Assembly (NCBI GenBank): GCA_946061495.1
Contig: CAMGSV010000010.1
Coordinates: 1 to 24,087 of the forward strand
DNA: 24,087 nucleotides
Reading direction: 5' to 3'
Source of the DNA: an uncultured Spirochaetales bacterium
GTDB taxonomy: Bacteria > Spirochaetota > Spirochaetia > Treponematales > Treponemataceae
Below, in pieces: positions 15,068-22,395 of the stretch; position 1 is the stretch's first letter, and each line of letters opens with the position of its first letter. Under the pieces are notes generated by a model. That model was not told the DNA's origin, did no database searches, and worked only from the letters and a program-made list of their open reading frames with translations. The translations under genes were made by a program, and so were the position numbers.

Positions 15068-15856
15068 ATGGCTGTTACAATAATTGACGAACAATCAGAA
15101 GAAGAACTTTGGATTGAGTTCAAGAAAACCCGGTCTCCAGAATTGAGGGACGCTTTTATCCGCAAATATATGCCTCTCGTTAAATATGTTGCTGGCAAGG
15201 TCGCTACGGGTATGCCTGGTAATGTTGAATTTGATGACTTGGTGGGATTTGGGCAATTCGGACTTCTTGATGCAATAAATAAATATGATCCATCAAAAAA
15301 TGTAAAGTTCAAGACATACGCAGTGACTCGCATTCGTGGTTCTATGATAGATGAACTCCGTGTCCTGGATTGGGTGCCTCGTTCGGTACGTCAAAAGGCT
15401 CGGGAAATTGAGGATGCCATCGTTGAGGTGGAGTCTCGTCTCGGTCGTCCAGCAACTGATGCTGAAATCGCTGATTCCATGGGAATTAGTGAGGAGGAGT
15501 TCCAGCAGGTGGTGATGCGGGTTTCCGGAATCAGCATGTTGTCTCTGGATGATGTGTGGTATCCAGGCGATGACTCTGACAGGATTCCCATTGGTGACAG
15601 CATTGAGTCTCCCTCCAGCTATAATCCTGATGTGATTGTGGAGCGGGAGGAGATTCGCCGGGTTATCAGTGAGTCCATCAAGGAGTTGCCGGAAAAGGAA
15701 AAGATGGTTCTTGTCCTCTATTATCATGAGGATTTGACATTCAAGGAGATTGGACAGGTTCTGAATGTAAGTGAGTCTCGTATTTCCCAGTTGCATTCAA
15801 AGGCAAATCTCCGTTTGAGGACAAAACTTACCAATATACGAAAAGGTATTATGTAG
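15068..15856 (+). CDS. fliA: Sigma-28 family flagellar sigma factor FliA/WhiG
   Basis: This sigma factor directs RNA polymerase to late flagellar and motility promoters. The 262-residue protein has the usual length. Region 2 shows FDDLVGFGQFGLLDAI (55-70) and RIRGSMIDELRVLDWVPRSVR (88-108), typical of FliA/WhiG. Region 3 follows with GRPATDAEIADSMGIS. Region 4 is LPEKEKMVLVLYYHEDLTFKEIGQVLNVSESRISQLHSKA near the C-terminus, with a clear HTH. The ATG at 15068 has GGAGG only 1 nt away (15062-15066), which is too close for efficient use; a GGG at 15056-15058 is better placed. No other in-frame start is better, so translation may be damped on purpose. I saw no anti-sigma FlgM gene in the window. 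Confidence 0.94.
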   Translation: MAVTIIDEQSEEELWIEFKKTRSPELRDAFIRKYMPLVKYVAGKVATGMPGNVEFDDLVGFGQFGLLDAINKYDPSKNVKFKTYAVTRIRGSMIDELRVLDWVPRSVRQKAREIEDAIVEVESRLGRPATDAEIADSMGISEEEFQQVVMRVSGISMLSLDDVWYPGDDSDRIPIGDSIESPSSYNPDVIVEREEIRRVISESIKELPEKEKMVLVLYYHEDLTFKEIGQVLNVSESRISQLHSKANLRLRTKLTNIRKGIM

Positions 15857-15865
15857 GAGCATTCT

Positions 15866-17842
15866 GTGGTTAGGTTGGATAAAATTCGTGGCGATTTGGA
15901 GCGACTTCTGGAAAAGGACCAGGCCCTGCGGTATGTGGAGGTGAGGGCTGATACACTGGACGAGGCTCTGGCAGATGCAGCGGTACAGCTTGGGGCCCGA
16001 GTATCTCACCTAGAGTATGAGGTGCTGGAAAAAGGATTTACTGGATTTGCTGGTGTTGCTCGCCAGCCATGGTTTGTCCGTGTCTACGAGAACGAGGCTG
16101 CTGTATCAAAGAAAGCAAAGAATATTGCCGATGCCGCTACTACAGAATCAGGTACAGAAGAGGCTGTTGAGAGTGCAAACCGCGATGGGGAGTTCTTTAT
16201 CCGCTACTTTGGTTCCGATATTTACCTGAAGGTCAGCGAGCCGGTGGGAAAGGGAAAGGCTGTATCCTTTCAGGATGTTATGGGCCGTCTCCAGCGCTCC
16301 GACACCATTTCTCTTGAGAACGACGACATCAAAAGATACGTTAGGAATGGTACTGGTGGTGTCTACGAGTCCGTTGGTCTCTATCGTCATGATCCAGTGG
16401 CAGATGCGAGCTTTGTTGTTGATGTGGCTATGGACGAGATGCAGGCCACAATCACTGCCACTGCGCCGGGTGTAGGTGGAGCCGAAATTATGGCGGATAC
16501 CATTACCAATGCCTTGAGTTCTCAGGGAATTGTTGCCGGTGTGGACCTGAACAAAATCGATGAATTTGTTGATCATCCCGTATATGGGCTGCCCTACGTG
16601 GTGGCTGAGGCTATCAAGCCGGTGGATGGTCGTGACGCATACATTGAATATCACTTTGAAACCGACAGATCCAAGCTGAAGATGCAGGAGTCTGAGACTG
16701 GTCAGGTGAACTTCAAGGAGTTGAACCTGATTCAGAACGTGGTGAAGGGGCAGCCCTTGGCACAAAAGATGCCTGCCGAGCGTGGAAAGGGTGGAAAAAC
16801 TATCTTTGGCCGCTATCTTGAGGCAAAGAATGGTAAGGACATCAATCTGCCCCTGGGAAAGAATGTGGTGGTAGACACGGACGGCCACACCATTCTTGCG
16901 GAAACAAATGGTCAGGTATTGCTGATTGGTGATAAAATTAATGTTGAGCCGGTAATGGAGATTGAAGGCGATGTATCCATCAAGACAGGTAATATTACCT
17001 TCCTCGGCACTGTTATTGTCAAGGGAAATGTTGATGACGGCTTCAATATCAAGGCATCTGGAAATATCGAGGTCTATGGAACGGTTGGTCGTTCCACCCT
17101 TATTGCCGACGGAAACATCATCGTATCCCTAGGTATCATGGGGCGTGACGAGGGTGTCATCCAGGCTGGTAAGTCCTTGTGGGCAAAGTTCATCCAGAAT
17201 ACTACAGTTACTGCGGAGGAATTTGTCATTGTTGCCGACGGTATCATCAATTCCAACGTGACGGCACGAAAGCGAATTCTGCTGCAGGGTAAGCGTGCCG
17301 CCATCATTGGTGGCCACCTCTTTGCCACCGAAGAAATTAGCGCCAAAACTGTTGGTAGTAGCGGTGGTGGTAGCGAGACAATCCTGGAAGTTGGTCTTGA
17401 CCCGCAGTTGAAGCAGCGCATGACTTTCATTGCCGACAGCAAGAATGCCCTAGCCAAGGAGCTGGAGGAGAACGGCTTGAATATCCAGACCTTGGAGAAC
17501 ATGAAGAAGGTTCGTCGTGCCCTCCCACCGGAAAAGGAGGAGCAGTTGAAGATGCTCCAGCTCCGTCGTCAAGAAATCGATACTGAGACGATGAAGCTGG
17601 AAGAGGAATTTGTGGATATTCAGAGCAGATTGCGTGAGCTTAAAATTATCGGTAAGGTATCTGTTTCTGGAACCGTTTATGCTGGTGCCAAGATTTTTGT
17701 TCGTGATGTAAAGGATGAAATCCGCACCGATATCAAGAGCGTCACCTTCTTCTATGAGAATGGATTTGTCCGTCGTGGAAAATATGAGGCTCCCGATACA
17801 AATATCACCAAGCAGGTTCTGGATGGTTATAGCTCCAACTAG
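15866..17842 (+). CDS. Jag_N plus FapA (DUF342) domain protein
   Basis: The 658-residue protein begins with a Jag_N-like domain (about 22-74, YVEVRADTLDEALADAAVQL then GFTGFAGVARQPW). A linker follows, then a FapA/DUF342 region (about 200-510) with an N-terminal alpha/beta part and a right-handed beta-helix rich in GxxxV and GNI repeats such as EGDVSIKTGNI and ASGNIEVYGTVGRS. A coiled coil (about 530-600, EKEEQLKMLQLRRQEI) splits the last beta strands. FapA-domain proteins are thought to act as cytoplasmic scaffolds for polymer or polar assembly; the exact role here is unknown. Its place just after fliA suggests a flagellar or polarity task. The GTG at 15866 has TAGGAG (15854-15859) 6 nt upstream. 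Homologous genes are known from spirochaete flagellar loci. Confidence 0.88.
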   Translation: MVRLDKIRGDLERLLEKDQALRYVEVRADTLDEALADAAVQLGARVSHLEYEVLEKGFTGFAGVARQPWFVRVYENEAAVSKKAKNIADAATTESGTEEAVESANRDGEFFIRYFGSDIYLKVSEPVGKGKAVSFQDVMGRLQRSDTISLENDDIKRYVRNGTGGVYESVGLYRHDPVADASFVVDVAMDEMQATITATAPGVGGAEIMADTITNALSSQGIVAGVDLNKIDEFVDHPVYGLPYVVAEAIKPVDGRDAYIEYHFETDRSKLKMQESETGQVNFKELNLIQNVVKGQPLAQKMPAERGKGGKTIFGRYLEAKNGKDINLPLGKNVVVDTDGHTILAETNGQVLLIGDKINVEPVMEIEGDVSIKTGNITFLGTVIVKGNVDDGFNIKASGNIEVYGTVGRSTLIADGNIIVSLGIMGRDEGVIQAGKSLWAKFIQNTTVTAEEFVIVADGIINSNVTARKRILLQGKRAAIIGGHLFATEEISAKTVGSSGGGSETILEVGLDPQLKQRMTFIADSKNALAKELEENGLNIQTLENMKKVRRALPPEKEEQLKMLQLRRQEIDTETMKLEEEFVDIQSRLRELKIIGKVSVSGTVYAGAKIFVRDVKDEIRTDIKSVTFFYENGFVRRGKYEAPDTNITKQVLDGYSSN

Positions 17843-17877
17843 AATACTGCATTTTGGAATGAATATGAGGTGGTAGT

Positions 17878-18210
17878 ATGGCACTAGCTCCACTTGATTT
17901 TCAAGTTCTCTATTCTCAGCTTGAGACTGTCTCCAAGACGGTGGCCCATCAGCAGCAGGGGCAGCAGTTGGCCAATGCCATCCAGCGGGAAATCCATGCC
18001 CAGCAGCAGGCGGAAAAGAATTCCACGGTCCAGCAGTTGAAATCAGGTGAGGATAATGTACACAAGGTAAAGGATCGGGCTGCCGGTGGCTCTTCACAGC
18101 AAAACCACGGAAGGCGGCATCCTGAGGAAGAGGTGGAGGAGGAAGAGATTCCTGCACCGGTAGCATTTCAAGATCCAAATCTAGGAAAATTCATAGATAT
18201 TTCAGGATAA
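17878..18210 (+). CDS. Small Gln/Glu-rich protein of the flagellar operon
   Basis: I recognise no family. The 110-residue soluble protein begins with LAPLDFQVLYSQLETVSKT, an ordered-looking helix start. A Gln-rich helix follows (about 20-55), then a charged, acidic stretch (HPEEEVEEEEI, about 80-90). The tail FQDPNLGKFIDISG looks like a conserved docking motif. There is no signal peptide and no membrane segment. The ATG at 17878 follows GAGGTGG. The next gene starts 3 nt after its stop, so the two are probably translated together. Its place between the FapA-domain protein and the SwrB-like protein suggests an accessory or adaptor role in flagellar assembly, but this is only inferred from position. 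Confidence 0.8.
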   Translation: MALAPLDFQVLYSQLETVSKTVAHQQQGQQLANAIQREIHAQQQAEKNSTVQQLKSGEDNVHKVKDRAAGGSSQQNHGRRHPEEEVEEEEIPAPVAFQDPNLGKFIDISG

Positions 18211-18213
18211 ATT

Positions 18214-18996
18214 ATGACAGCTGTAGCCGTTTGTCTCATAATTGGTATTATTAACTTAATACTTTGGGCTGTTCTTTTTCTTCATTTTAAAAGCAAGTAC
18301 TCTTCAGAAAAGATTTTGGAGGATATCGCCGACGAGTTGAACAAGTTGATTCGGGATATAAATAACGAGACCAATCGATGTGTTACCATTGTAGAGGCTT
18401 GCAAGAAGGACATCCAGAAATTTGTAGAGGAGTCAGAAAAATATGTTGAGGAGTCAAAAAAATATACTGAGTTAGGGCATGAAACCCTCTCTCGGAAGGC
18501 ACAGAGTATTCTGGTGATGGATGCCCTGAATCAGGAGGCACAACCGGCTCCCACAAGACGGAGGAGAACATCTTACTCAGATTTAGCTCCCAGCCTTGGT
18601 TACAATAAGACACCTCCTCTTCAACAGGATTTGTTTGACAGGGCACCGGTAGATGAGGTGGTGGAGACGGAAGAGACGGGGTATCAGACGGAAATATCTA
18701 TGGACTCCATCAGGGAATTGATGCGGAGTTCGCCCCAAAATGAGCTTGAGCAAAAAAATGAGGAGAAGGCCGCTGCCGAGACATTCACTCCAGAGATTAA
18801 GGTGCCGGAAATAAATATTTCTGAGATTAAGCTACCGGAAATTACCCAGGCCCAGAAGCAGGTGCTGGTGGAGAAAAGTCTGAGAACGAAGGTGCTGGAG
18901 CTCCATGCTGAAGGATTTGACTTGTCCACCATTGCATCACAATTGAATATTACCCTGTCGGAAGTTCAGGTTATCGTCAACTTGTATGGCCTGTAA
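18214..18996 (+). CDS. Membrane-anchored coiled-coil/HTH protein, SwrB-like in layout
   Basis: The 260-residue protein has an N-terminal membrane helix (about 3-25), a coiled coil (about 30-95 with repeated VEESEKYVEESKKY) and a disordered charged linker. A short tandem repeat of PEIKVPEINISEIKLPEI type follows (about 193-212), then a C-terminal helix-turn-helix-like end, LHAEGFDLSTIASQLNITLSEVQVIVNLYGL. The same plan is found in Bacillus SwrB (YlxL), whose gene lies just after sigD and which activates the FliP export core: one membrane helix, a coil, and a short C-terminal IA-x-L-x(4-5)-EV-x-I/L-x-NL domain (DUF6115). Here the gene lies three places after the sigD-type gene fliA. Similar role is inference. 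The start ATG is 3 nt after the previous stop, with a weak AGGAT upstream. Confidence 0.82.
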   Translation: MTAVAVCLIIGIINLILWAVLFLHFKSKYSSEKILEDIADELNKLIRDINNETNRCVTIVEACKKDIQKFVEESEKYVEESKKYTELGHETLSRKAQSILVMDALNQEAQPAPTRRRRTSYSDLAPSLGYNKTPPLQQDLFDRAPVDEVVETEETGYQTEISMDSIRELMRSSPQNELEQKNEEKAAAETFTPEIKVPEINISEIKLPEITQAQKQVLVEKSLRTKVLELHAEGFDLSTIASQLNITLSEVQVIVNLYGL

Positions 18997-19007
18997 TTGT
19001 GGCGGGT

Positions 19008-19054
19008 AAAAAAAACAGCCTGATCTTAGAGGTAAATCATCTGAAATCAGGCTG
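19008..19054 (-). terminator. Terminator of the outer-membrane-type gene
   Basis: Arms CAGCCTGAT (19016-19024) and ATCAGGCTG (19046-19054) enclose a 21-nt loop. On the minus strand they are followed by eight T residues (19015-19008). It sits just after the minus-strand stop at 19065. On the plus strand it lacks a T-run, so it mainly serves the minus gene. Confidence 0.82.
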
Positions 19055-19064
19055 GCAGGTAATC

Positions 19065-19985
19065 TTACATCTTGAATCTGAGGCTCAAGTTGGTGCCCCA
19101 AATCTTGTTCCTAAAGTCATAGGATGCACTGATCGTTGTCTGTACCAAGAAAATATCGAATCCAACTCCGCCGAATACCTGGGGCTGGAAGCTTTCTCCG
19201 AAGGCATCGGGCAGTGACCGTGTTTCTGTTCCTGACTGGGTTTGTCCGACGGTATAGCCGTTAAACGCTGCATTGAACTGCCATTTCCAGCTATTGGTTG
19301 AATCTGATACAACACCTCTGAATCCAACAAAGGGAACCAGGAAAAGAATCTTCTTTGAAACCTGGGCCTCCAGGAAGATGGTCTTTGTCTTGTAGTCGCT
19401 GCGCAGGTAGGCGTTGTCTGCCTCCCGCACCTCTACGAATCCCTTGCTATACATGAAGCCTGCACCGAAAGATACTGCGGGGATGATGAGCTTTTCCTGG
19501 AGGACTGGTACCCGTAATGATCCTCCGATGGTAAAGAAGTCAACGGTAATATCTGCCCCCAGCTTGGACAGGTTGAGGTTTGGAATTCGCATAAAGCTCA
19601 TGCCTATGTCGAAGGGAAGAAAAATGCCTCCAATCCTAATGTCTGCAGTGAGGGTGGGGAATACCAGGTTGTCCTTGAGGGTGGGGAGCGCACCATCTGA
19701 GACGCTGTTCAGTTGGGAGATGGCCCTGTTGATTCCATCCATGGGGAGCCTTGCCATGCCGAGGGTGATTCCTCCACCAAAATGGGGTGGTACACTGGGG
19801 ACAAGCTTTCCAATCCAAGCATCAGGTCAGACCCCCTGCTGCATGGCAACATTGGGAATGACATCGAAAAGCTGCACGGAAAAATCTTTCATGCCATCTG
19901 AAACACTGGTGACACTGGGGGCTGCACTGAGAATACAGATGGAGAGTATCAAGGATGTTCCTATTGCGATACGTTTCTTGGACAT
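19065..19985 (-). pseudogene. Outer-membrane beta-barrel-like gene interrupted by an in-frame TGA
   Basis: From the ATG at 19985 the frame encodes a signal peptide (MSKKRIAIGTSLILSICILSA) and a short mature part ending MQQGV. TGA follows at codon 53 (19829-19827), and the same frame resumes with PDAWIGKLVPS and runs to 19065. The total is 306 codons before the final stop, with a barrel-like pattern of alternating strands and an amphipathic end, NLSLRFKM. The TGA replaces what is plausibly Trp (TGG), a single G-to-A change. Good regulatory signals remain: GGAGG before the ATG, a promoter and a terminator. An internal ATG at 19757 could only make a signal-less fragment of 230 residues. The possibilities are a recent nonsense mutation, a sequencing error, read-through or phase-like off state. 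I do not recognise the exact family. Confidence 0.75.
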
Positions 19986-20009
19986 ATAACCTCCATAAAA
20001 AAAATTCTG

Positions 20010-20038
20010 ATTTTACTATCGAAAAACAGCTATCTCAA
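20010..20038 (-). promoter_or_regulatory. Promoter of the interrupted outer-membrane-type gene
   Basis: On the minus strand TTGAGA (20038-20033), a 17-nt spacer and TAAAAT (20015-20010) give a start near 20003. GGAGG (19993-19989) lies just before the ATG at 19985. Confidence 0.72.
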
Positions 20039-20126
20039 CTATACCATAGAGTGGTGGAAAATCAACTAAAAATGGCATAAAAAATAAAAAAAAACTTATT
20101 TCTTTTGAAAAATTAGTTGAATGCTG

Positions 20127-20155
20127 TTGACATTTTTTGCAGAACAGAATAATAT
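20127..20155 (+). promoter_or_regulatory. Promoter of tRNA-Phe
   Basis: TTGACA (20127-20132), a 17-nt spacer and TAATAT (20150-20155) place the start near 20162, just before the tRNA 5' end at 20167. The surrounding divergent spacer (20039-20126) is AT-rich with nothing else recognised. Confidence 0.85.
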
Positions 20156-20166
20156 ATTTACATCTT

Positions 20167-20239
20167 GCCGCTGTAGCTCAGTTGGTAGAGCAAAGGACTG
20201 AAAATCCTTGTGTCGTTGGTTCGATTCCTACCGGCGGCA
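20167..20239 (+). tRNA. tRNA-Phe (anticodon GAA)
   Basis: This 73-nt cloverleaf has an acceptor stem GCCGCTG with CGGCGGC (one G-U pair), D-arm GCTC/GAGC and anticodon stem AAGGA/TCCTT around CTGAAAA, giving GAA. The T-arm is GTTGG/CCTAC with one mismatch. CCA is not encoded. It has its own promoter and a terminator that starts at its last base. Confidence 0.96.
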
Positions 20240-20273
20240 AAGCCCGAGTCAGAAATGATTCGGGCTTTTTTTT
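20239..20273 (+). terminator. Terminator of tRNA-Phe
   Basis: AAAGCCCGA (20239-20247) pairs with TCGGGCTTT (20260-20268), the stem continuing inward by weaker pairs, followed by a T-run to 20273. The stem begins at the tRNA discriminator base. Confidence 0.92.
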
Positions 20274-20323
20274 CATGAGACTTCTGGTTTCTCCATATTC
20301 TGCAAAAATTATATTTTTTACCC

Positions 20324-20352
20324 TTGTGCCGAATCTTCTCATGGCTTATAAT
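20324..20352 (+). promoter_or_regulatory. Promoter of the ankyrin-murG operon, predicted leaderless
   Basis: TTGTGC (20324-20329), a 17-nt spacer and a perfect TATAAT (20347-20352) end 7 nt before the ATG at 20360, with AGTACCT between. There is no Shine-Dalgarno. Confidence 0.66.
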
Positions 20353-20359
20353 AGTACCT

Positions 20360-21271
20360 ATGAAATGGTTGATTGTTGCTTTTGGTGGAAAAAAAGAAGA
20401 TGTTGAAAGTATGCGGCATTTTCTTGAGAACTATGATACTACTATCACTGTATTTGGAGCAGATGCGTGTGCTGAAGGGGATTTTCTATCTGCAGTAGCT
20501 GAATGTGAGTACTGTATCTGGCTTGGAGACACTGAAGGTGCATCGGTAGCAGGCCATCCTGATGAGCTTTCCTTCGCCTTTGGGTATGTTCTTGGCAAGG
20601 ATATGCCGGTATTCTGTGTTCGAAAGGAAGGTGCACGGCAGTGGTACAAAAGTCCCCTCACTACCAATGAATATCACGAGTACACTTCCTGTTCAGATTT
20701 ATTGTCTGTCCTTGAGTCTCGTTTTCCTGATTTCTTGGTGCGGGAGCGGCAAAAGCGTGCGCGACACACCCTGTTGGATGCTGGAATTCCCTTCAATCCT
20801 GATAGTTTTGCCTTCCACATTGCCTCTGACAATGAGAAGGAGTGTGACCTGTTCATTGATGCTGGCATAGATGTGAATAGCCGTGATGCGGCAGGTACTC
20901 CAATGATTTGTATTGCTGCTCGTCACAATCGTCGTGAAATGATTGAACGATTGCTCGTCCTTGGTGCCGACATCAATGCAGTTTCCAAGGATCGTGGTTA
21001 TTCCGCCGTTATGGATGCTGTTTGGAAGTCCAATACGGAGATTGTGGAATTTTTGGTGGAGAAGGGTGCAAACCTTGGCTACATCAGTCGTGACGGACAG
21101 CCGGTATTGGTGCTGGCAGTTGGTACTGGCAACGAGAAGGTGTGCCGCATTTTGGCTGAGCACGGTGCCGACCCCTTCCTCTGCGATGCCATGGGAATGT
21201 CTGCCCTGTCCTACGCCAAGTTATTCAAGAAGGAGTCATTGGTGCCTATCTTTGAGGCAAGGAGAAAATGA
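20360..21271 (+). CDS. Ankyrin-repeat protein with N-terminal Rossmann-like (deoxyribosyltransferase-like) domain
   Basis: The 303-residue protein has two parts. Residues 1-120 alternate strands and helices, with KWLIVAFGG at the start, an acidic WLGDTEG (54-60) and DELSFAFGYVLGKDMPVFCV (68-87). The last block resembles the catalytic-Glu helix and following GKPV strand of nucleoside 2-deoxyribosyltransferase-like folds. Residues about 145-300 are four to five ankyrin repeats (FIDAGIDVNSRDAAGTPM, LLVLGADINA, LVEKGANLGY, LAEHGADPF), a protein-binding scaffold. I choose the ATG at 20360 because of the strand-rich start and the promoter 7 nt upstream. The more upstream frame start lies inside the promoter. 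No signal peptide is seen. The stop overlaps the murG start (ATGA). The function is unknown; enzymatic activity is conjecture. Confidence 0.8.
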   Translation: MKWLIVAFGGKKEDVESMRHFLENYDTTITVFGADACAEGDFLSAVAECEYCIWLGDTEGASVAGHPDELSFAFGYVLGKDMPVFCVRKEGARQWYKSPLTTNEYHEYTSCSDLLSVLESRFPDFLVRERQKRARHTLLDAGIPFNPDSFAFHIASDNEKECDLFIDAGIDVNSRDAAGTPMICIAARHNRREMIERLLVLGADINAVSKDRGYSAVMDAVWKSNTEIVEFLVEKGANLGYISRDGQPVLVLAVGTGNEKVCRILAEHGADPFLCDAMGMSALSYAKLFKKESLVPIFEARRK

Positions 21272-22395
21272 GTTCTACCGTAGTATTTACCGGTGGCGGT
21301 ACCGGTGGTCATATTTTCCCAGGTTTGGCGGTGGCTGACGAATTGCGCCAGCTTTATAGTGAGGCTGGCCTCCAGTGTCGTATTGTCTGGATTGGTTCTT
21401 CTAAGGGGATGGATGGCAGCATCATCGAAAAAAGTGGCAGTGTGGACACGTTTTACGGAATTCCCACCGGCAAGCTGCGCAGATATTTTTCACTTGAGAA
21501 CCTGGTGGATGTATTCAGGATAATTGGAGGCTGCATCGCCTCCTTTTTTCTGCTTTTAAAGCTGCGTCCAGCCATGGTCTTTTCCAAGGGGGGCTTTGTC
21601 AGTGTGCCTCCCTGCTTTGCGGCGGGGTTGTTGCGGATTCCCGTCTATACCCACGAGTGTGACTTTTCTCCGGGCCTTGCCACACGGCTCAACAGTCGGG
21701 TGGCACGGAAGGTGCTTTTATCCTACCCCCAGACGGCCTCCTATTTCGGCAAGAAATTTGAGGGCAGGGTGGAGGTGACGGGAAATCCAGTGCGTCCGGT
21801 GTTCTATCAGGCTGATGGACAACGGGGGCGGGAATTCCTCGGCCTGGAACAGGGAAAGCCCCTGCTGCTGGTGCTGGGTGGAAGTTCCGGTGCCCGGCAG
21901 ATTAACCAGCTGGTGCTGGAAAACTTGGAGTATCTGACCGCCCATTTCCAGGTGGTGCACCAGACTGGTGGCGAGAAGGCCGGCTTTGACCCGGCGGCGG
22001 TTCCAGAGAATGGTGGAGTGTACAAGCATTATAGCTTTATCTACAGTGAGATGCCGGACGTGATCGCCGCCGCCGACCTGGTGCTTTCCCGTGCCGGGGC
22101 AAATTCCTTGTGGGAATGCGCCGTTCTGGGAAAGGCCATGGTTCTGGTACCCTTGTGGGGAGCTGGAACGAGAGGCGACCAGGTGGAGAATGCCCGGTTC
22201 TTTGTGGAGTCAGGTGCCGGCCTTTCCCTGGAGGGCGATGAGGCTGACAGCCAGCATCTCAAGGCGGCCTTGGACAGGATGTGTGACGATGGATTTCGGG
22301 CGGGCTGCTCCCAGAAGGCATTTCAGATGGGCAATAGTCAGCGGCCGGCTCAAAGGATTGCCCGTCTTGTGTTTGACGAGGTGGCCTCCCCATGA
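21268..22395 (+). CDS. murG: MurG, lipid II-forming glycosyltransferase
   Basis: MurG transfers GlcNAc from UDP-GlcNAc to lipid I to give lipid II at the inner face of the cytoplasmic membrane. The 375-residue protein fits the GT28 family. The N-domain has GGGTGGHIFPGLAVADEL (9-26), and KGGFVSVPPCFAA and THECDFSPGLATR follow. The C-domain has LGGSSGARQIN, LSRAGANSLWECAVLGKAMVLVPL with the UDP-binding pocket, and a DQ near GDQVENA. The ATG at 21268 overlaps the previous stop, with AAGGAG upstream. It overlaps the cvpA-like gene by 4 nt (ATGA). The rest of the division and cell-wall cluster is absent, so this murG is outside the usual mur-fts gene block. Confidence 0.95.
   Translation: MSSTVVFTGGGTGGHIFPGLAVADELRQLYSEAGLQCRIVWIGSSKGMDGSIIEKSGSVDTFYGIPTGKLRRYFSLENLVDVFRIIGGCIASFFLLLKLRPAMVFSKGGFVSVPPCFAAGLLRIPVYTHECDFSPGLATRLNSRVARKVLLSYPQTASYFGKKFEGRVEVTGNPVRPVFYQADGQRGREFLGLEQGKPLLLVLGGSSGARQINQLVLENLEYLTAHFQVVHQTGGEKAGFDPAAVPENGGVYKHYSFIYSEMPDVIAAADLVLSRAGANSLWECAVLGKAMVLVPLWGAGTRGDQVENARFFVESGAGLSLEGDEADSQHLKAALDRMCDDGFRAGCSQKAFQMGNSQRPAQRIARLVFDEVASP

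Noticed and set aside
19065..19757. Intact 230-residue gene starting at the ATG at 19757
   Set aside because: It would lack a signal peptide and ribosome binding site, while upstream in-frame sequence supplies both beyond a single TGA.
19827..19829. TGA read as Trp by a changed genetic code
   Set aside because: TGA ends several intact genes in the window (uvrD, fliR, murG), and Trp is encoded by TGG.
19414..19989. 191-codon plus-strand ORF over the barrel gene
   Set aside because: Antisense shadow; the minus strand has promoter, ribosome binding site, signal peptide and terminator.
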